A stretch of DNA of 22,413 nt, taken from IMG/VR virus record IMGVR_UViG_3300028423_000374, positions 1 through 22,413 of that record; one strand, 5' to 3'. A program made the translations under genes and the position numbers. The notes beneath the pieces are model-generated. The model searched no databases and was not told the DNA's origin. It saw only the letters and a program-made list of their open reading frames with translations. Shown in pieces: positions 7,332-13,657 of this stretch. This stretch comes from a virus. Within the stretch, counting starts at the first letter, position 1. Every line of letters starts with the position of its first letter.

Positions 7332-7925
7332 ATGAGTATATTTGAACAAAGCAAAGCCTATCGTCCTTTTAAGTATTCTTGGGCGGTAGACACCGAAAAG
7401 AAACATCGTATTGATATGAACTGGTCAGAGGTTAGTGTAGACCTACAGGATGATTTACGCCAGTTCTCAACAAAGGGTGGATTAGCTACTAAGAATGTTA
7501 GTCACGACTCTAATAAGAATATGTTAGAGAAGTTAATCATGTTGTTCACTGAAATGGACGTACAAGTTGGCTCTGGTTACGCCAAACTGTTGCCTCATGT
7601 TGGTAATAACGAAATCAAGACTATGTGGTTCACCTTTGCTTCTCGTGAAGTTACACACCAGCGAGGTTATGCGCTGGCTGCTGAAACCTTTGGTTATACC
7701 TCATCTGACTGGTCTGAGTTCAAGAACTACAAGGAGATGGCTGATAAGGTTGACTTACTGACAGAGGACTTAGGTGATTTATCTAAACCTTTAAACTTCT
7801 GCAAGCAATTATCAGTTGTACTACTAGGCGAAGGCATTTCATTATTCGGTGCTTTTGCCTGTTTGCTGAACTTGCGTAGATTTGGATTAATGAACGGTTT
7901 TAATACCGTCAATGAGTGGTCGCTT
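7332..7925 (+). CDS. nrdB: Ribonucleotide reductase small subunit NrdB, exon 1
   Basis: First 198 codons of the radical-generating class I subunit. Visible ligands: Asp76 (TEMD, E. coli Asp84 position), Glu106 and His109 (REVTH, E. coli Glu115/His118), radical Tyr113 four residues after that His (HQRGY, as E. coli Tyr122) and Glu167 (GEGIS, E. coli Glu204). The reading frame then reaches ...NEWSL and a TAA that lies in the intron. GAGGGG precedes ATG 7332 and the gene follows nrdA by six bases, so both subunits come from one transcript. Confidence 0.92.
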
Positions 7926-8182
7926 TAACTTTAGAGCCTTTGTGGAGTAATCTGCATAGCAAACCCATTGAATTCAGGGGAAGCCCTAACGTAAAGACGA
8001 GGGTAATCCTGAGCGAAGCCTGATAACAGGAACGTGCAACGACCAGAACGAGAGTTCGTAGAGTCAAGTGGCTCGAAGCGGTGGGAATCCTACGGGATTA
8101 TGATATGGTCTGGACTTATGTGAAAGCATAAGACGCAGGTAACGCTGCTGGCGTAGATTAACGACCTACGTTGAACTAATCG
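7926..8182 (+). ncRNA. Group I intron (IA2, T4 td-like), ORF-less, in nrdB
   Basis: A 257-base intron homologous to the one in nrdA. Shared blocks include AAACCCATTGAA, GAAGCCT..AACAGGAAC, the R-strand region AACGACCAG (8039-8047), GTCAAGTGGCTCGAAGCGGTGGG, the S strand GATATGGTCTGGAC (about 8102-8115) and TAGATTAACGACCTACGTTGAAC. Exon GCUU (7922-7925) pairs with intron GAGC (7934-7937), giving U·G at the 5' splice site; the last base is G 8182. Splicing joins WSL to KDEQEHV in frame. P1 is shorter than in the nrdA intron, so the 5' boundary is slightly less sure than the 3' one, although the reading frame supports it. No internal ORF is present. Confidence 0.9.
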
Positions 8183-8827
8183 AAAGATGAGCAAGAGCAT
8201 GTCAAGTCAAATATGCGAGTGTTATCTGAGGCTCGTAAGGACTTGACGGAAGCAGAAAATGAAGAGCTAGATAAGTTTGTTCGACTAACTGTTCAAAAGT
8301 ATGTAGAAGCAGAACACAAGTTCTTAGACTTGGTTTTTGAAATGGGTGATCAGGAAGGCATGTCACTATCTGATGCTAAAACTTTCATCAACTATTTAGG
8401 CGAATTACGTCTGTATCAAATGGAACTGTTATCGCTAGAAGATGTGCGTGAAAACCCTTTGGAGTGGATTGATTATATTTTAACAGCGTCAACTCACACC
8501 TCATTCTTTGAGAATAAAGTGGTGGACTATTCACACGATGGTTTAGCTGGTGAAGCTAATTACTCTAAGTTTGAGGACAAGCTGTTATCTCGACTAGGTG
8601 ACGACAAGCCTAGTTTTGTGATTTGGGGTAAGCAAGGATGTCCGTACTGTGATAAAGCTAAGAACTTGTTAGCTAGTAAGCGTCTACAGTACCGATACAT
8701 AGACATAGAGGAAGATGAAGCATGCTATAGTAAATTCAAGGAGCAAGAGTTTAAGACAGTACCTCAAGTTTGGTCTGACGGTGAACATATCGGCGGTTAC
8801 ACCGAGCTACTAGCCCAGCTAATCTAA
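8183..8827 (+). CDS. nrdB: NrdB exon 2 with C-terminal glutaredoxin domain (NrdB-Grx fusion)
   Basis: Exon 2 begins AAA GAT GAG, giving KDEQEH with Glu201 and His204, the last metal ligands (E. coli Glu238/His241). The four-helix ferritin-like domain continues to about residue 310 (ASTHTSFFENK). After a short linker the protein becomes a complete glutaredoxin: strand FVIWGKQGCPYC with the redox pair Cys351/Cys354, TVPQV with the cis-Pro (Pro392) and the GGYTELL glutathione-binding turn. The total is 412 residues against ~375 for E. coli NrdB, which has no such domain. The fused Grx probably re-reduces the NrdA C-terminal CxxC directly, making the phage RNR less dependent on host reductants. 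Domain fusion is seen; the function of the tether is inferred. Confidence 0.9.
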   Translation, partial: KDEQEHVKSNMRVLSEARKDLTEAENEELDKFVRLTVQKYVEAEHKFLDLVFEMGDQEGMSLSDAKTFINYLGELRLYQMELLSLEDVRENPLEWIDYILTASTHTSFFENKVVDYSHDGLAGEANYSKFEDKLLSRLGDDKPSFVIWGKQGCPYCDKAKNLLASKRLQYRYIDIEEDEACYSKFKEQEFKTVPQVWSDGEHIGGYTELLAQLI

Positions 8828-8836
8828 CCCAAACAC

Positions 8837-8862
8837 AAGCCCCTTAACTGGGGCTTTCTTTT
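8837..8862 (+). terminator. Intrinsic terminator after nrdB
   Basis: AAGCCCC (8837-8843), loop TTAACT, GGGGCTT (8850-8856), then TCTTTT. A perfect 7-bp stem located ten bases after the nrdB stop. It ends the replication/RNR transcript. Confidence 0.9.
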
Positions 8863-8924
8863 GCCATATTCCATTCCGTTATATCTCGCCCCAATTTCCT
8901 GCCAAATTATTCTAAGCAAAATGC

Positions 8925-8953
8925 TTGCAACCTAAATCTTATTCCTCTAGTAT
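8925..8953 (+). promoter_or_regulatory. Sigma70-type promoter, TTGCAA-N17-TAGTAT
   Basis: -35 TTGCAA (8925-8930), 17-base spacer, -10 TAGTAT (8948-8953), about 32 bases before the ATG of the next gene. It sits in the 157-base gap (8828-8984) right behind the terminator and would start the next operon. TTCTAAGCAAA lies just upstream at 8910-8920. No other gene is seen in this gap. Confidence 0.62.
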
Positions 8954-8984
8954 TAATCATGTAATCACAACGGAGGAATAACTT

Positions 8985-9338
8985 ATGAAAATTGATATTG
9001 AAAATCCAACACAGTTTTTGAGCCATCTCTTATTACAGAACAGCGATGTAGCTAAAGATGTAGCTAGATCTGGTAATTGGCAAAATGGAGGCGAAATCAC
9101 TTGCACAGTCCAATTTAACGGAGTACAAGTTCCGGCTGAAACTTTGGAAGAATTGCTTGCTCGCTTCATGCGCCATGTTGAAAAGCAAGTAGACCTAGAT
9201 TCTTTCAACGAAAAAGTGGAAGAACGCGCTAAGCAGATATTGTCTGAACACGCAGATAACGCTTTGGAGAAAATCCAGTGGTTAACTGACATGGTAGATT
9301 CTCCTGATATGTACATTAAACCAGAATGGGAGCGGTAA
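8985..9338 (+). CDS. Hypothetical 117-residue protein
   Basis: First gene of the operon behind the 8925 promoter; the leader CGGAGGAATAACTT ends at its ATG. The middle (NGGEITCTVQFNGVQVPAETLEELL) looks like a beta-hairpin followed by a helix, and the C-terminal half is one or two long charged helices (EKVEERAKQILSEHADNALE). Not recognised; soluble, acidic and probably oligomeric. Confidence 0.75.
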   Translation: MKIDIENPTQFLSHLLLQNSDVAKDVARSGNWQNGGEITCTVQFNGVQVPAETLEELLARFMRHVEKQVDLDSFNEKVEERAKQILSEHADNALEKIQWLTDMVDSPDMYIKPEWER

Positions 9339-9341
9339 TCT

Positions 9342-9602
9342 ATGAGTGGCGGATTGGTGATTTTGTTGGTGATTATTGTTACAGGAATAGGTACGGCTAT
9401 TTTGTATTATCTTCACCCTCACTGTAAACATAGTTGGGAAATTAAAGACCATGTTATTATCCCATCAAAACTTGAAGTGATGAATAAGAATGGGTTTGCA
9501 CCGGAAAGAGTCAGTAGTAATATACTTGAAGAGAAACATATAGTGAGTTATTATTGCAAAGGTTGTGGCAAACTGAAAATAGTTAAAGAAACTAATAAGT
9601 AA
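9342..9602 (+). CDS. Membrane-anchored zinc-finger-like small protein
   Basis: 86 residues. Residues ~3-24 form one transmembrane helix (LVILLVIIVTGIGTAILYYL). This is followed by HCKHSW and, near the end, YYCKGCGK: a Cys-x-His plus CxxC set that could bind one zinc ion. The architecture, an N-terminal anchor with a cytoplasmic zinc ribbon, is widespread among small phage proteins of unknown role. It follows the upstream gene by three bases. Confidence 0.7.
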   Translation: MSGGLVILLVIIVTGIGTAILYYLHPHCKHSWEIKDHVIIPSKLEVMNKNGFAPERVSSNILEEKHIVSYYCKGCGKLKIVKETNK

Positions 9603-9618
9603 CTCGGAGGAATAACTT

Positions 9619-9780
9619 ATGAAAGGTTATATTGTAAAAGATAAGGCTCGTTCGACTGTTCTTCATTTTACTTTTAGTGCTACAATAGATGGTACAAGAA
9701 AACTTGCAGAAGAGTGGTGTGAAGATTGGTTTATGGATGATAACTTTGAAATTATCGCAGTAAATTTAACGGAGGGATAA
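9619..9780 (+). CDS. Hypothetical 53-residue protein
   Basis: Small gene with the leader CGGAGGAATAACTT directly before ATG 9619, identical to the leader of the gene at 8985. The product (starting MKGYIVKDKARS and ending EIIAVNLTEG) looks like a small alpha/beta domain with a Trp-rich helix (AEEWCEDWFM). Its last bases (ACGGAGGG) form the ribosome site of the next gene. Function unknown. Confidence 0.72.
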   Translation: MKGYIVKDKARSTVLHFTFSATIDGTRKLAEEWCEDWFMDDNFEIIAVNLTEG

Positions 9781-9783
9781 ATC

Positions 9784-10062
9784 ATGAAAACTATCACACG
9801 AGAACAAGCGGCTAAATTAATTCGCTCAATTAAAGGCAATAGAGCATTCACGGTTGAGTTTACCAAGAAGTCTGACGGTACTGTTCGTAAACTCAACGCT
9901 ATTTTAAAATGCACTAAGCATCTGAAAAATGGTAAGTCCACTATTGCTCATAAACCAGAACTAATCGGTTGTTATGATATGCAGACAGGTGGTTATCGTT
10001 CATTTGACTATAACACGCTTCTATCATTGAAAATGAATGGTCAAGAGTATAGGGTGATCTAA
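9784..10062 (+). CDS. SH3 beta-barrel fold phage protein
   Basis: 92 residues. The pattern FTVEFTKKSDGTVRKLNAIL...KHLKNG...YDMQTGGYRSFDYNTLLSLKMNGQEYRV resembles the widespread phage family annotated as SH3 beta-barrel fold-containing proteins (FxVxFxKkDGsxRkm...YDmq..gYRs.n..tl..lk.nGqeY.V). The role of this family is not established; a nucleic-acid or protein-binding adaptor is plausible. The gene follows its neighbour by three bases with GGAGGG as ribosome site. Confidence 0.7.
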   Translation: MKTITREQAAKLIRSIKGNRAFTVEFTKKSDGTVRKLNAILKCTKHLKNGKSTIAHKPELIGCYDMQTGGYRSFDYNTLLSLKMNGQEYRVI

Positions 10063-10079
10063 ACTAGAGGTACTATATT

Positions 10080-10916
10080 ATGAAAGAATTAAGAAAGGGA
10101 GACACTCATGGTGACACTACCATCTTGGGCTACTCTCACTCGGATAACGGGGTAGTGTATGACGCTTTATGTAAGTGTGGCGTTACTTTTAAAATACGTG
10201 GCAGCAGGTATAGAAGTGCTAAGAGAAATAATAAAAATATTGGGTGTGGGTGTTTAAGGGGTAAAGGTAACAAGGGTAATTACTCTAACCACAGACTCTA
10301 CCCAACATACAAGGCAATGATAGCTAGGTGTTATAATAAGAAAAATGCAGGCTATCCTAACTATGGCGGAAGAGGAATAAAGGTTTGTAGTAGATGGTTG
10401 GAATCCTTTGATAATTTTTTAGAGGATATGGGTGGATCTTATGAAGAAGGACTGTCTATAGACCGTATAAATAACGAAAAAGGATATCACCCTAATAATT
10501 GCAGATGGGCAAATATCTATGAACAAGCTTGGAACAAAAGGAGTACTCTTAATTCTTTAGGTATAGGTAAGATAGAGGGTTATGACAGGTGGAAGGTGAG
10601 TAGGAGTGTATTTGGGAGGAAGATATACTTAGGGTCTTTTTTAGACTTCTTTGAGGCGTGTTGTGTTTCTTTGTCTTTCAAGAACAAAGTTGTCAATGGG
10701 GAAGTAACGAAGGACAACTTGAGCGACTACCACATTAAAGTATCAGCTAGAAACAAATCTGGCAAGAATGGTGTGTCTTGGGATAAGTCTAGAGGTAAAT
10801 GGAAGGCTCATGCAAGAAAAGATAACACGGTTTATAATTTAGGAAGATACACATTAAAAGAGGATGCAATTATGGCTCGTAAAAAGTGGGAAAAAGAACA
10901 TTTAACCAACGAATAA
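10080..10916 (+). CDS. HNH homing endonuclease with two AP2-like repeats
   Basis: 278 residues. The N-terminal part carries CKCG and GCGC cysteines, then the typical phage HNH core: LYPTYKAMIARCYN, YPNYGGRGIKVCSRWL, DNFLEDMG, LSIDRI, GYHPNNCRWA and EQAWNKR. Two C-terminal AP2-like DNA-binding repeats follow (RWKVSRSVFGRKIYLGSF and GKWKAHARKDNTVYNLGRY with KEDAIMARKKWE). A free-standing selfish endonuclease that would cut phage genomes lacking it. Arg codons are almost all AGA/AGG, unlike the neighbours, supporting transfer. It lies between an SH3-barrel gene and a coiled-coil gene in the operon that follows nrdB. Confidence 0.85.
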   Translation: MKELRKGDTHGDTTILGYSHSDNGVVYDALCKCGVTFKIRGSRYRSAKRNNKNIGCGCLRGKGNKGNYSNHRLYPTYKAMIARCYNKKNAGYPNYGGRGIKVCSRWLESFDNFLEDMGGSYEEGLSIDRINNEKGYHPNNCRWANIYEQAWNKRSTLNSLGIGKIEGYDRWKVSRSVFGRKIYLGSFLDFFEACCVSLSFKNKVVNGEVTKDNLSDYHIKVSARNKSGKNGVSWDKSRGKWKAHARKDNTVYNLGRYTLKEDAIMARKKWEKEHLTNE

Positions 10917-10929
10917 GGGAGGAATAACC

Positions 10930-11196
10930 ATGCCAAACGAATTTGACCAATTATCTTGTCCAGACGCTTTACGTAAAGAATGTGAGAACTTATTAGCACA
11001 GGTGCGTTTTCACCAGCGTCAGGAGCAAGAGCTACGTAAGCAATTATATAAGACTAAATTAGAGAGCCTGAGACAAGCGTATGAGGAATTATTCTTCTAT
11101 ATTGACCCAGCATCAGGGTCTAAGGAAATAATGCCTGTGACGCTCTCTAGCTTAGACTTTTACGATTATATCCAGCGTTTGGATTTGGAGGGATAG
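10930..11196 (+). CDS. Hypothetical helical protein, 88 residues
   Basis: GGGAGGAATAACC precedes ATG 10930. Residues ~12-55 are a charged, heptad-like helix (LRKECENLLAQVRFHQRQ, then ELRKQLYKTKLES), probably a coiled coil; the rest is short and acidic. Not recognised. Confidence 0.7.
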   Translation: MPNEFDQLSCPDALRKECENLLAQVRFHQRQEQELRKQLYKTKLESLRQAYEELFFYIDPASGSKEIMPVTLSSLDFYDYIQRLDLEG

Positions 11197-11199
11197 GTT

Positions 11200-11415
11200 G
11201 TGGAGATTTATTGGAACGTAACTTACAGCATCTTAATCTTATGTGCTGCCTTCTTTTTACTATATCTAGCTTTTAGTCAAAGTGAATATGAAAAGTGTGG
11301 TGGGTACGCCAAGATGAACATTGTTGACAGATTTATCACAAGCACAATGGCATACAGTATGATTGCTTCATTCTTTACTGTGTTGGTTGGACTAATCCTT
11401 GAGGTATGGTTATGA
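11200..11415 (+). CDS. Small two-pass membrane protein (GTG start)
   Basis: 71 residues starting at GTG 11200, seven bases after GGAGGG. Two hydrophobic segments at about residues 6-25 and 47-69 flank a charged loop (SQSEYEKCGGYAKMN). The stop overlaps the ATG of the methylase gene (ATGA). Function unknown. Confidence 0.62.
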   Translation: MEIYWNVTYSILILCAAFFLLYLAFSQSEYEKCGGYAKMNIVDRFITSTMAYSMIASFFTVLVGLILEVWL

Positions 11416-12215
11416 AAGATAAACACGACAAAATAACAACGGAGATGAATTTGGGCGATACATTCCTTCGTCCACCATTCCATTACACAGGCAACAAGGC
11501 TAAAGTATTGCCACAAATATTCAGCCGTATTCCTGATGGATGTAATCGTCACATCGACCTATTTGGCGGCATTGACCAGCGTATTGCCCAATTATTTGAG
11601 TTATGTGTTCACGAGACAGAGCTATTTGCAGATAGTTGTAGCGCAATTAATCGTGCATACAGAGATAACAAGTTTAACTATCTATATTTGCGTGAACATT
11701 ATAATCAGCTACGTGATCGCTCAAAGTACAAGGCAAGTGCTATGCTCTACAATTTGATTTGTCGTAGCTTTAGCAACGGTGTTCGGTTCAATTCTAAGGG
11801 TGAATTTAATCTACCTTATGGTGAACGTAATCATTTTGATAAAAAATGTATCCTAAATTGTGAAGGTTTAGATGTGCAAGTTGTTGATGGTGATTATGAG
11901 GACTTTAATTTTGAACGCAATGATTGGGTATTTTGTGACTCCCCATATAGAGGAACCGTGGTATCTGGCTACGGATATGACTGGACAGAAAATGATGACA
12001 TAAAGCTATTAACAGATTTAGACTTGCTAGACCGTTCTGGCGTAAAGTTCTGCTACACTAATGTCCTACGTAACCGTAACTTTGACAATGAATTACTACG
12101 CGAATGGCTGACACAGCGAAACTACCGTGTAGAATCTACAGTGAGTGATTTCCGCAACACTTCGTTCAGGAAGTCGGACAAAGCTACTGACGAAGTTATT
12201 GTGACTAATTATTAA
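11412..12215 (+). CDS. dam: DNA adenine methylase, D12/Dam class (divergent motifs)
   Basis: 267 residues; predicted N6-adenine methyltransferase of the D12 (Dam, T4 Dam) class acting on phage DNA with SAM. Seen: FHYTGNK (Tyr25-Lys29), the SAM-site strand of this class; HIDLFGGID (motif I); SFSNGVRFNSKGEFNLPYG, the FSN..R.N..G.F..P.G block of T4 Dam; CDSPY (Asp176-Tyr179, motif IV); then LLTDLDLLDRSGVKFCYTNVL and TDEVIVTNY at the end, both as in T4 Dam. Motif IV reads DSPY instead of DPPY, and motif I lacks one residue of the usual DLFCGG. The target is probably GATC, but activity is uncertain. ATG 11412, seven bases after GAGG, is preferred over ATG 11406. Confidence 0.82.
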   Translation: MKDKHDKITTEMNLGDTFLRPPFHYTGNKAKVLPQIFSRIPDGCNRHIDLFGGIDQRIAQLFELCVHETELFADSCSAINRAYRDNKFNYLYLREHYNQLRDRSKYKASAMLYNLICRSFSNGVRFNSKGEFNLPYGERNHFDKKCILNCEGLDVQVVDGDYEDFNFERNDWVFCDSPYRGTVVSGYGYDWTENDDIKLLTDLDLLDRSGVKFCYTNVLRNRNFDNELLREWLTQRNYRVESTVSDFRNTSFRKSDKATDEVIVTNY

Positions 12216-12229
12216 GGAAGGAGAATATT

Positions 12230-12406
12230 ATGACACACAATGAACGAGTAATGTTAAACGTAATGGAAACTATGCAGAAGATTCGTGATGACTTTGATGA
12301 CCCAATGTTATTCTTAGATTATTGGATGGAAGGTGATTATGAAGCATGTGCTGAATGGTCAGAGTTTACTGACGTGAATTTACTAGAACCGAAGTTGGAG
12401 GATTAA
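12230..12406 (+). CDS. Hypothetical acidic 58-residue protein
   Basis: GGAAGGAG lies a few bases before ATG 12230. The product (starting MTHNERVMLNVMETMQK) is helical and strongly acidic (IRDDFDDPMLFLDYWMEGDYEACAEW is split over two helices). It continues the operon after dam. Not recognised. Confidence 0.7.
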   Translation: MTHNERVMLNVMETMQKIRDDFDDPMLFLDYWMEGDYEACAEWSEFTDVNLLEPKLED

Positions 12407-12407
12407 T

Positions 12408-12512
12408 ATGAAATGGGTGTTAGTCTACATAGTTCTAACCTTTTCTTTTGTACTCTTTGACTACTTCAAGTATTTTATGAAGCCAGTGTATACTAGAAAT
12501 GATAAATTTTAA
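12408..12512 (+). CDS. Single-pass membrane mini-protein, 34 residues
   Basis: ATG 12408 lies six bases after GGAGG (12397-12401). The product starts MKWVLVYIVLTFSFVLFDYF, one transmembrane helix, and has a short basic tail ending RNDKF. The same frame stays open after its TAA up to the next gene (see 12513-12626), so it may be the first part of a gene cut by a nonsense mutation. Confidence 0.55.
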   Translation: MKWVLVYIVLTFSFVLFDYFKYFMKPVYTRNDKF

Positions 12513-12626
12513 GGTATTCTTGAGCGTGACGGTGTGGACGAACATTGTACAGTTGAATGTTGGAAGAAAGAGAATACGGTGTATTTGCATATAAGAGGTT
12601 TTAAAACAGAGGGGATTATATTATGA
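12513..12626 (+). pseudogene. Open remnant downstream of TAA 12510, possible broken gene
   Basis: In the frame of the preceding mini-gene, directly after its TAA, 37 codons stay open (GILERDGVDEHCTVECWKK, then ENTVYLHIRGFKTEGIIL). They end in TGA 12624-12626, overlapping the next ATG exactly as real genes here do. The residue mix looks like a real beta-rich domain, but no ATG begins it; GTG 12531 would give a 31-residue product with a poor ribosome site. It is either the 3' part of a gene interrupted by the TAA or a short gene with an unusual start. Confidence 0.35.
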
Positions 12627-12889
12627 GTGAATTACGGTATTCTGACCACAATTATGGAAAACTAAAGAACGTGATTGATTTGCATCAAAGTTCTTGTGAA
12701 GTAGATAGGAAAGCACTAAATGAGTACATACAATTTCTTCGATCTATCTTTGGTGAAGAATATGATTATGAAACTAATGGTTTTCAATGTGACTTTTGGG
12801 TGACTTTTAAAGCCAATAATGGTAAGTACACTCTTGCTGGTGATTTATGGTTTGATGAGAATTTTTCATTTTATTATGAGGGAGATTAG
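12623..12889 (+). CDS. Hypothetical 88-residue protein
   Basis: GAGGGG precedes ATG 12623. The first half (DHNYGKLKNVIDLHQSSCEV) looks helical, the second is acidic and aromatic, with predicted beta strands (CDFWVTFKANNGKYTLAGDL). Not recognised; soluble. Confidence 0.7.
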   Translation: MSELRYSDHNYGKLKNVIDLHQSSCEVDRKALNEYIQFLRSIFGEEYDYETNGFQCDFWVTFKANNGKYTLAGDLWFDENFSFYYEGD

Positions 12890-12892
12890 ATT

Positions 12893-13126
12893 ATGACAGA
12901 TGTAACTTTATTTGAATTACGTGAAGAGTTGGATAAACTGATTGAACAAGGTTATGGTAAGCTACCAGTACGATTAGAGTGTGACCACGGACAAACGGCT
13001 ATGTCATTAAATGGGTTAGAGTATGCCTGTATTGAAGCTGATGAGTATATGTCTACAACTTTACACCCAGATGACTATGATCAGTATGAGGACAAAGTTC
13101 CTGTTATGTTACTTTCGGCATATTAA
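12893..13126 (+). CDS. Hypothetical 77-residue protein
   Basis: GAGGGAGAT precedes ATG 12893; last gene before the next terminator. The pattern of an N-terminal helix with LREELDKLIEQGYGKLPVRL, then a short beta core, is common among small phage proteins in which a helix leads into G.G.LPV....., but no function is known. Acidic end with DDYDQYEDKVPV. Confidence 0.7.
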   Translation: MTDVTLFELREELDKLIEQGYGKLPVRLECDHGQTAMSLNGLEYACIEADEYMSTTLHPDDYDQYEDKVPVMLLSAY

Positions 13127-13151
13127 TATAACTATTCGTTCTAAATAAATT

Positions 13152-13180
13152 AGCCCCGATCATATTGACGGGGTTTTTAT
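13152..13180 (+). terminator. Intrinsic terminator at the end of the dam operon
   Basis: AGCCCCG (13152-13158) pairs with CGGGGTT (13169-13175), including one G·U pair, over a 10-base loop, followed by TTTTAT. The descending arm overlaps the -35 box of the next promoter. Confidence 0.82.
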
Positions 13181-13193
13181 TATCCGCTATTAT
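13165..13193 (+). promoter_or_regulatory. Sigma70-type promoter overlapping the terminator, TTGACG-N17-TATTAT
   Basis: -35 TTGACG (13165-13170), 17-base spacer, -10 TATTAT (13188-13193), 35 bases before ATG 13228. The -35 box lies in the loop and descending arm of the terminator hairpin and the spacer holds its U-tract. The same arrangement recurs at 17815. Confidence 0.68.
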
Positions 13194-13227
13194 GAAATTG
13201 TATCGTTAACAAATAAGGACAAAGATT

Positions 13228-13425
13228 ATGTTCAGTATCAAAATAGAAATAGGTAGAAAGTCTAAGAATCGCAAGTCATTAGGTTGGGTAAATGTTTATA
13301 AGCGCAGTGATGGTAGTTTACACTTGAGTAACATACCTAAGAAATCCCGTGACGAATCTTTAGCTAGTAAAACACCGTATACTGCTAGTAAATATCTTAA
13401 AACAATAGAACTATTTGAAGAGTGA
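13228..13425 (+). CDS. Hypothetical basic 65-residue protein
   Basis: First gene behind the 13165 promoter, with a weak site AAGGAC before ATG 13228. Rich in Lys and Ser (GRKSKNRKSLGWVNVYKRSD), with a likely small beta-sheet start (MFSIKIEIG). Its charge would suit nucleic-acid binding, but no family is recognised. Confidence 0.68.
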   Translation: MFSIKIEIGRKSKNRKSLGWVNVYKRSDGSLHLSNIPKKSRDESLASKTPYTASKYLKTIELFEE

Positions 13426-13436
13426 GGACACAGATT

Positions 13437-13646
13437 ATGAAAAATACAAAATCAAATCGTTTTGGCGTAAGTGAATATGCAGATTGTGTAATTACAAACA
13501 AAGATGGTCAGAAACGAATTGGAAGAATCGAGAAGGGCAGCAACTACTTCACCCTAGCTTCTTATCAGATGTGTAAGACAAACGTAGTATGGTCTTTTGA
13601 TGATGTAGTAGAAGCTGTTGAAGTAATCCCTTCGTTTAATAGTTAA
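13437..13646 (+). CDS. Hypothetical 69-residue protein
   Basis: ATG 13437 is chosen because GAGG (13424-13427) is nine bases upstream; an in-frame non-ATG start 15 bases earlier would lie in the previous gene. The middle (DCVITNKDGQKRIGRIEKGSN) looks like a small beta-barrel, and the C terminus has WSFDDVVEAVEVIP. Not recognised. Confidence 0.65.
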   Translation: MKNTKSNRFGVSEYADCVITNKDGQKRIGRIEKGSNYFTLASYQMCKTNVVWSFDDVVEAVEVIPSFNS

Positions 13647-13657
13647 GGAGAATTTAT

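Noticed and set aside
8213-8827. Separate gene for a glutaredoxin-like protein starting at ATG 8213
   Set aside because: The frame continues upstream to 8183 with the DEQEH ligand motif and joins nrdB exon 1 after splicing.
8863-8924. Possible small RNA or tRNA between the nrdB terminator and the 8925 promoter
   Set aside because: No cloverleaf or further stable hairpin is visible.
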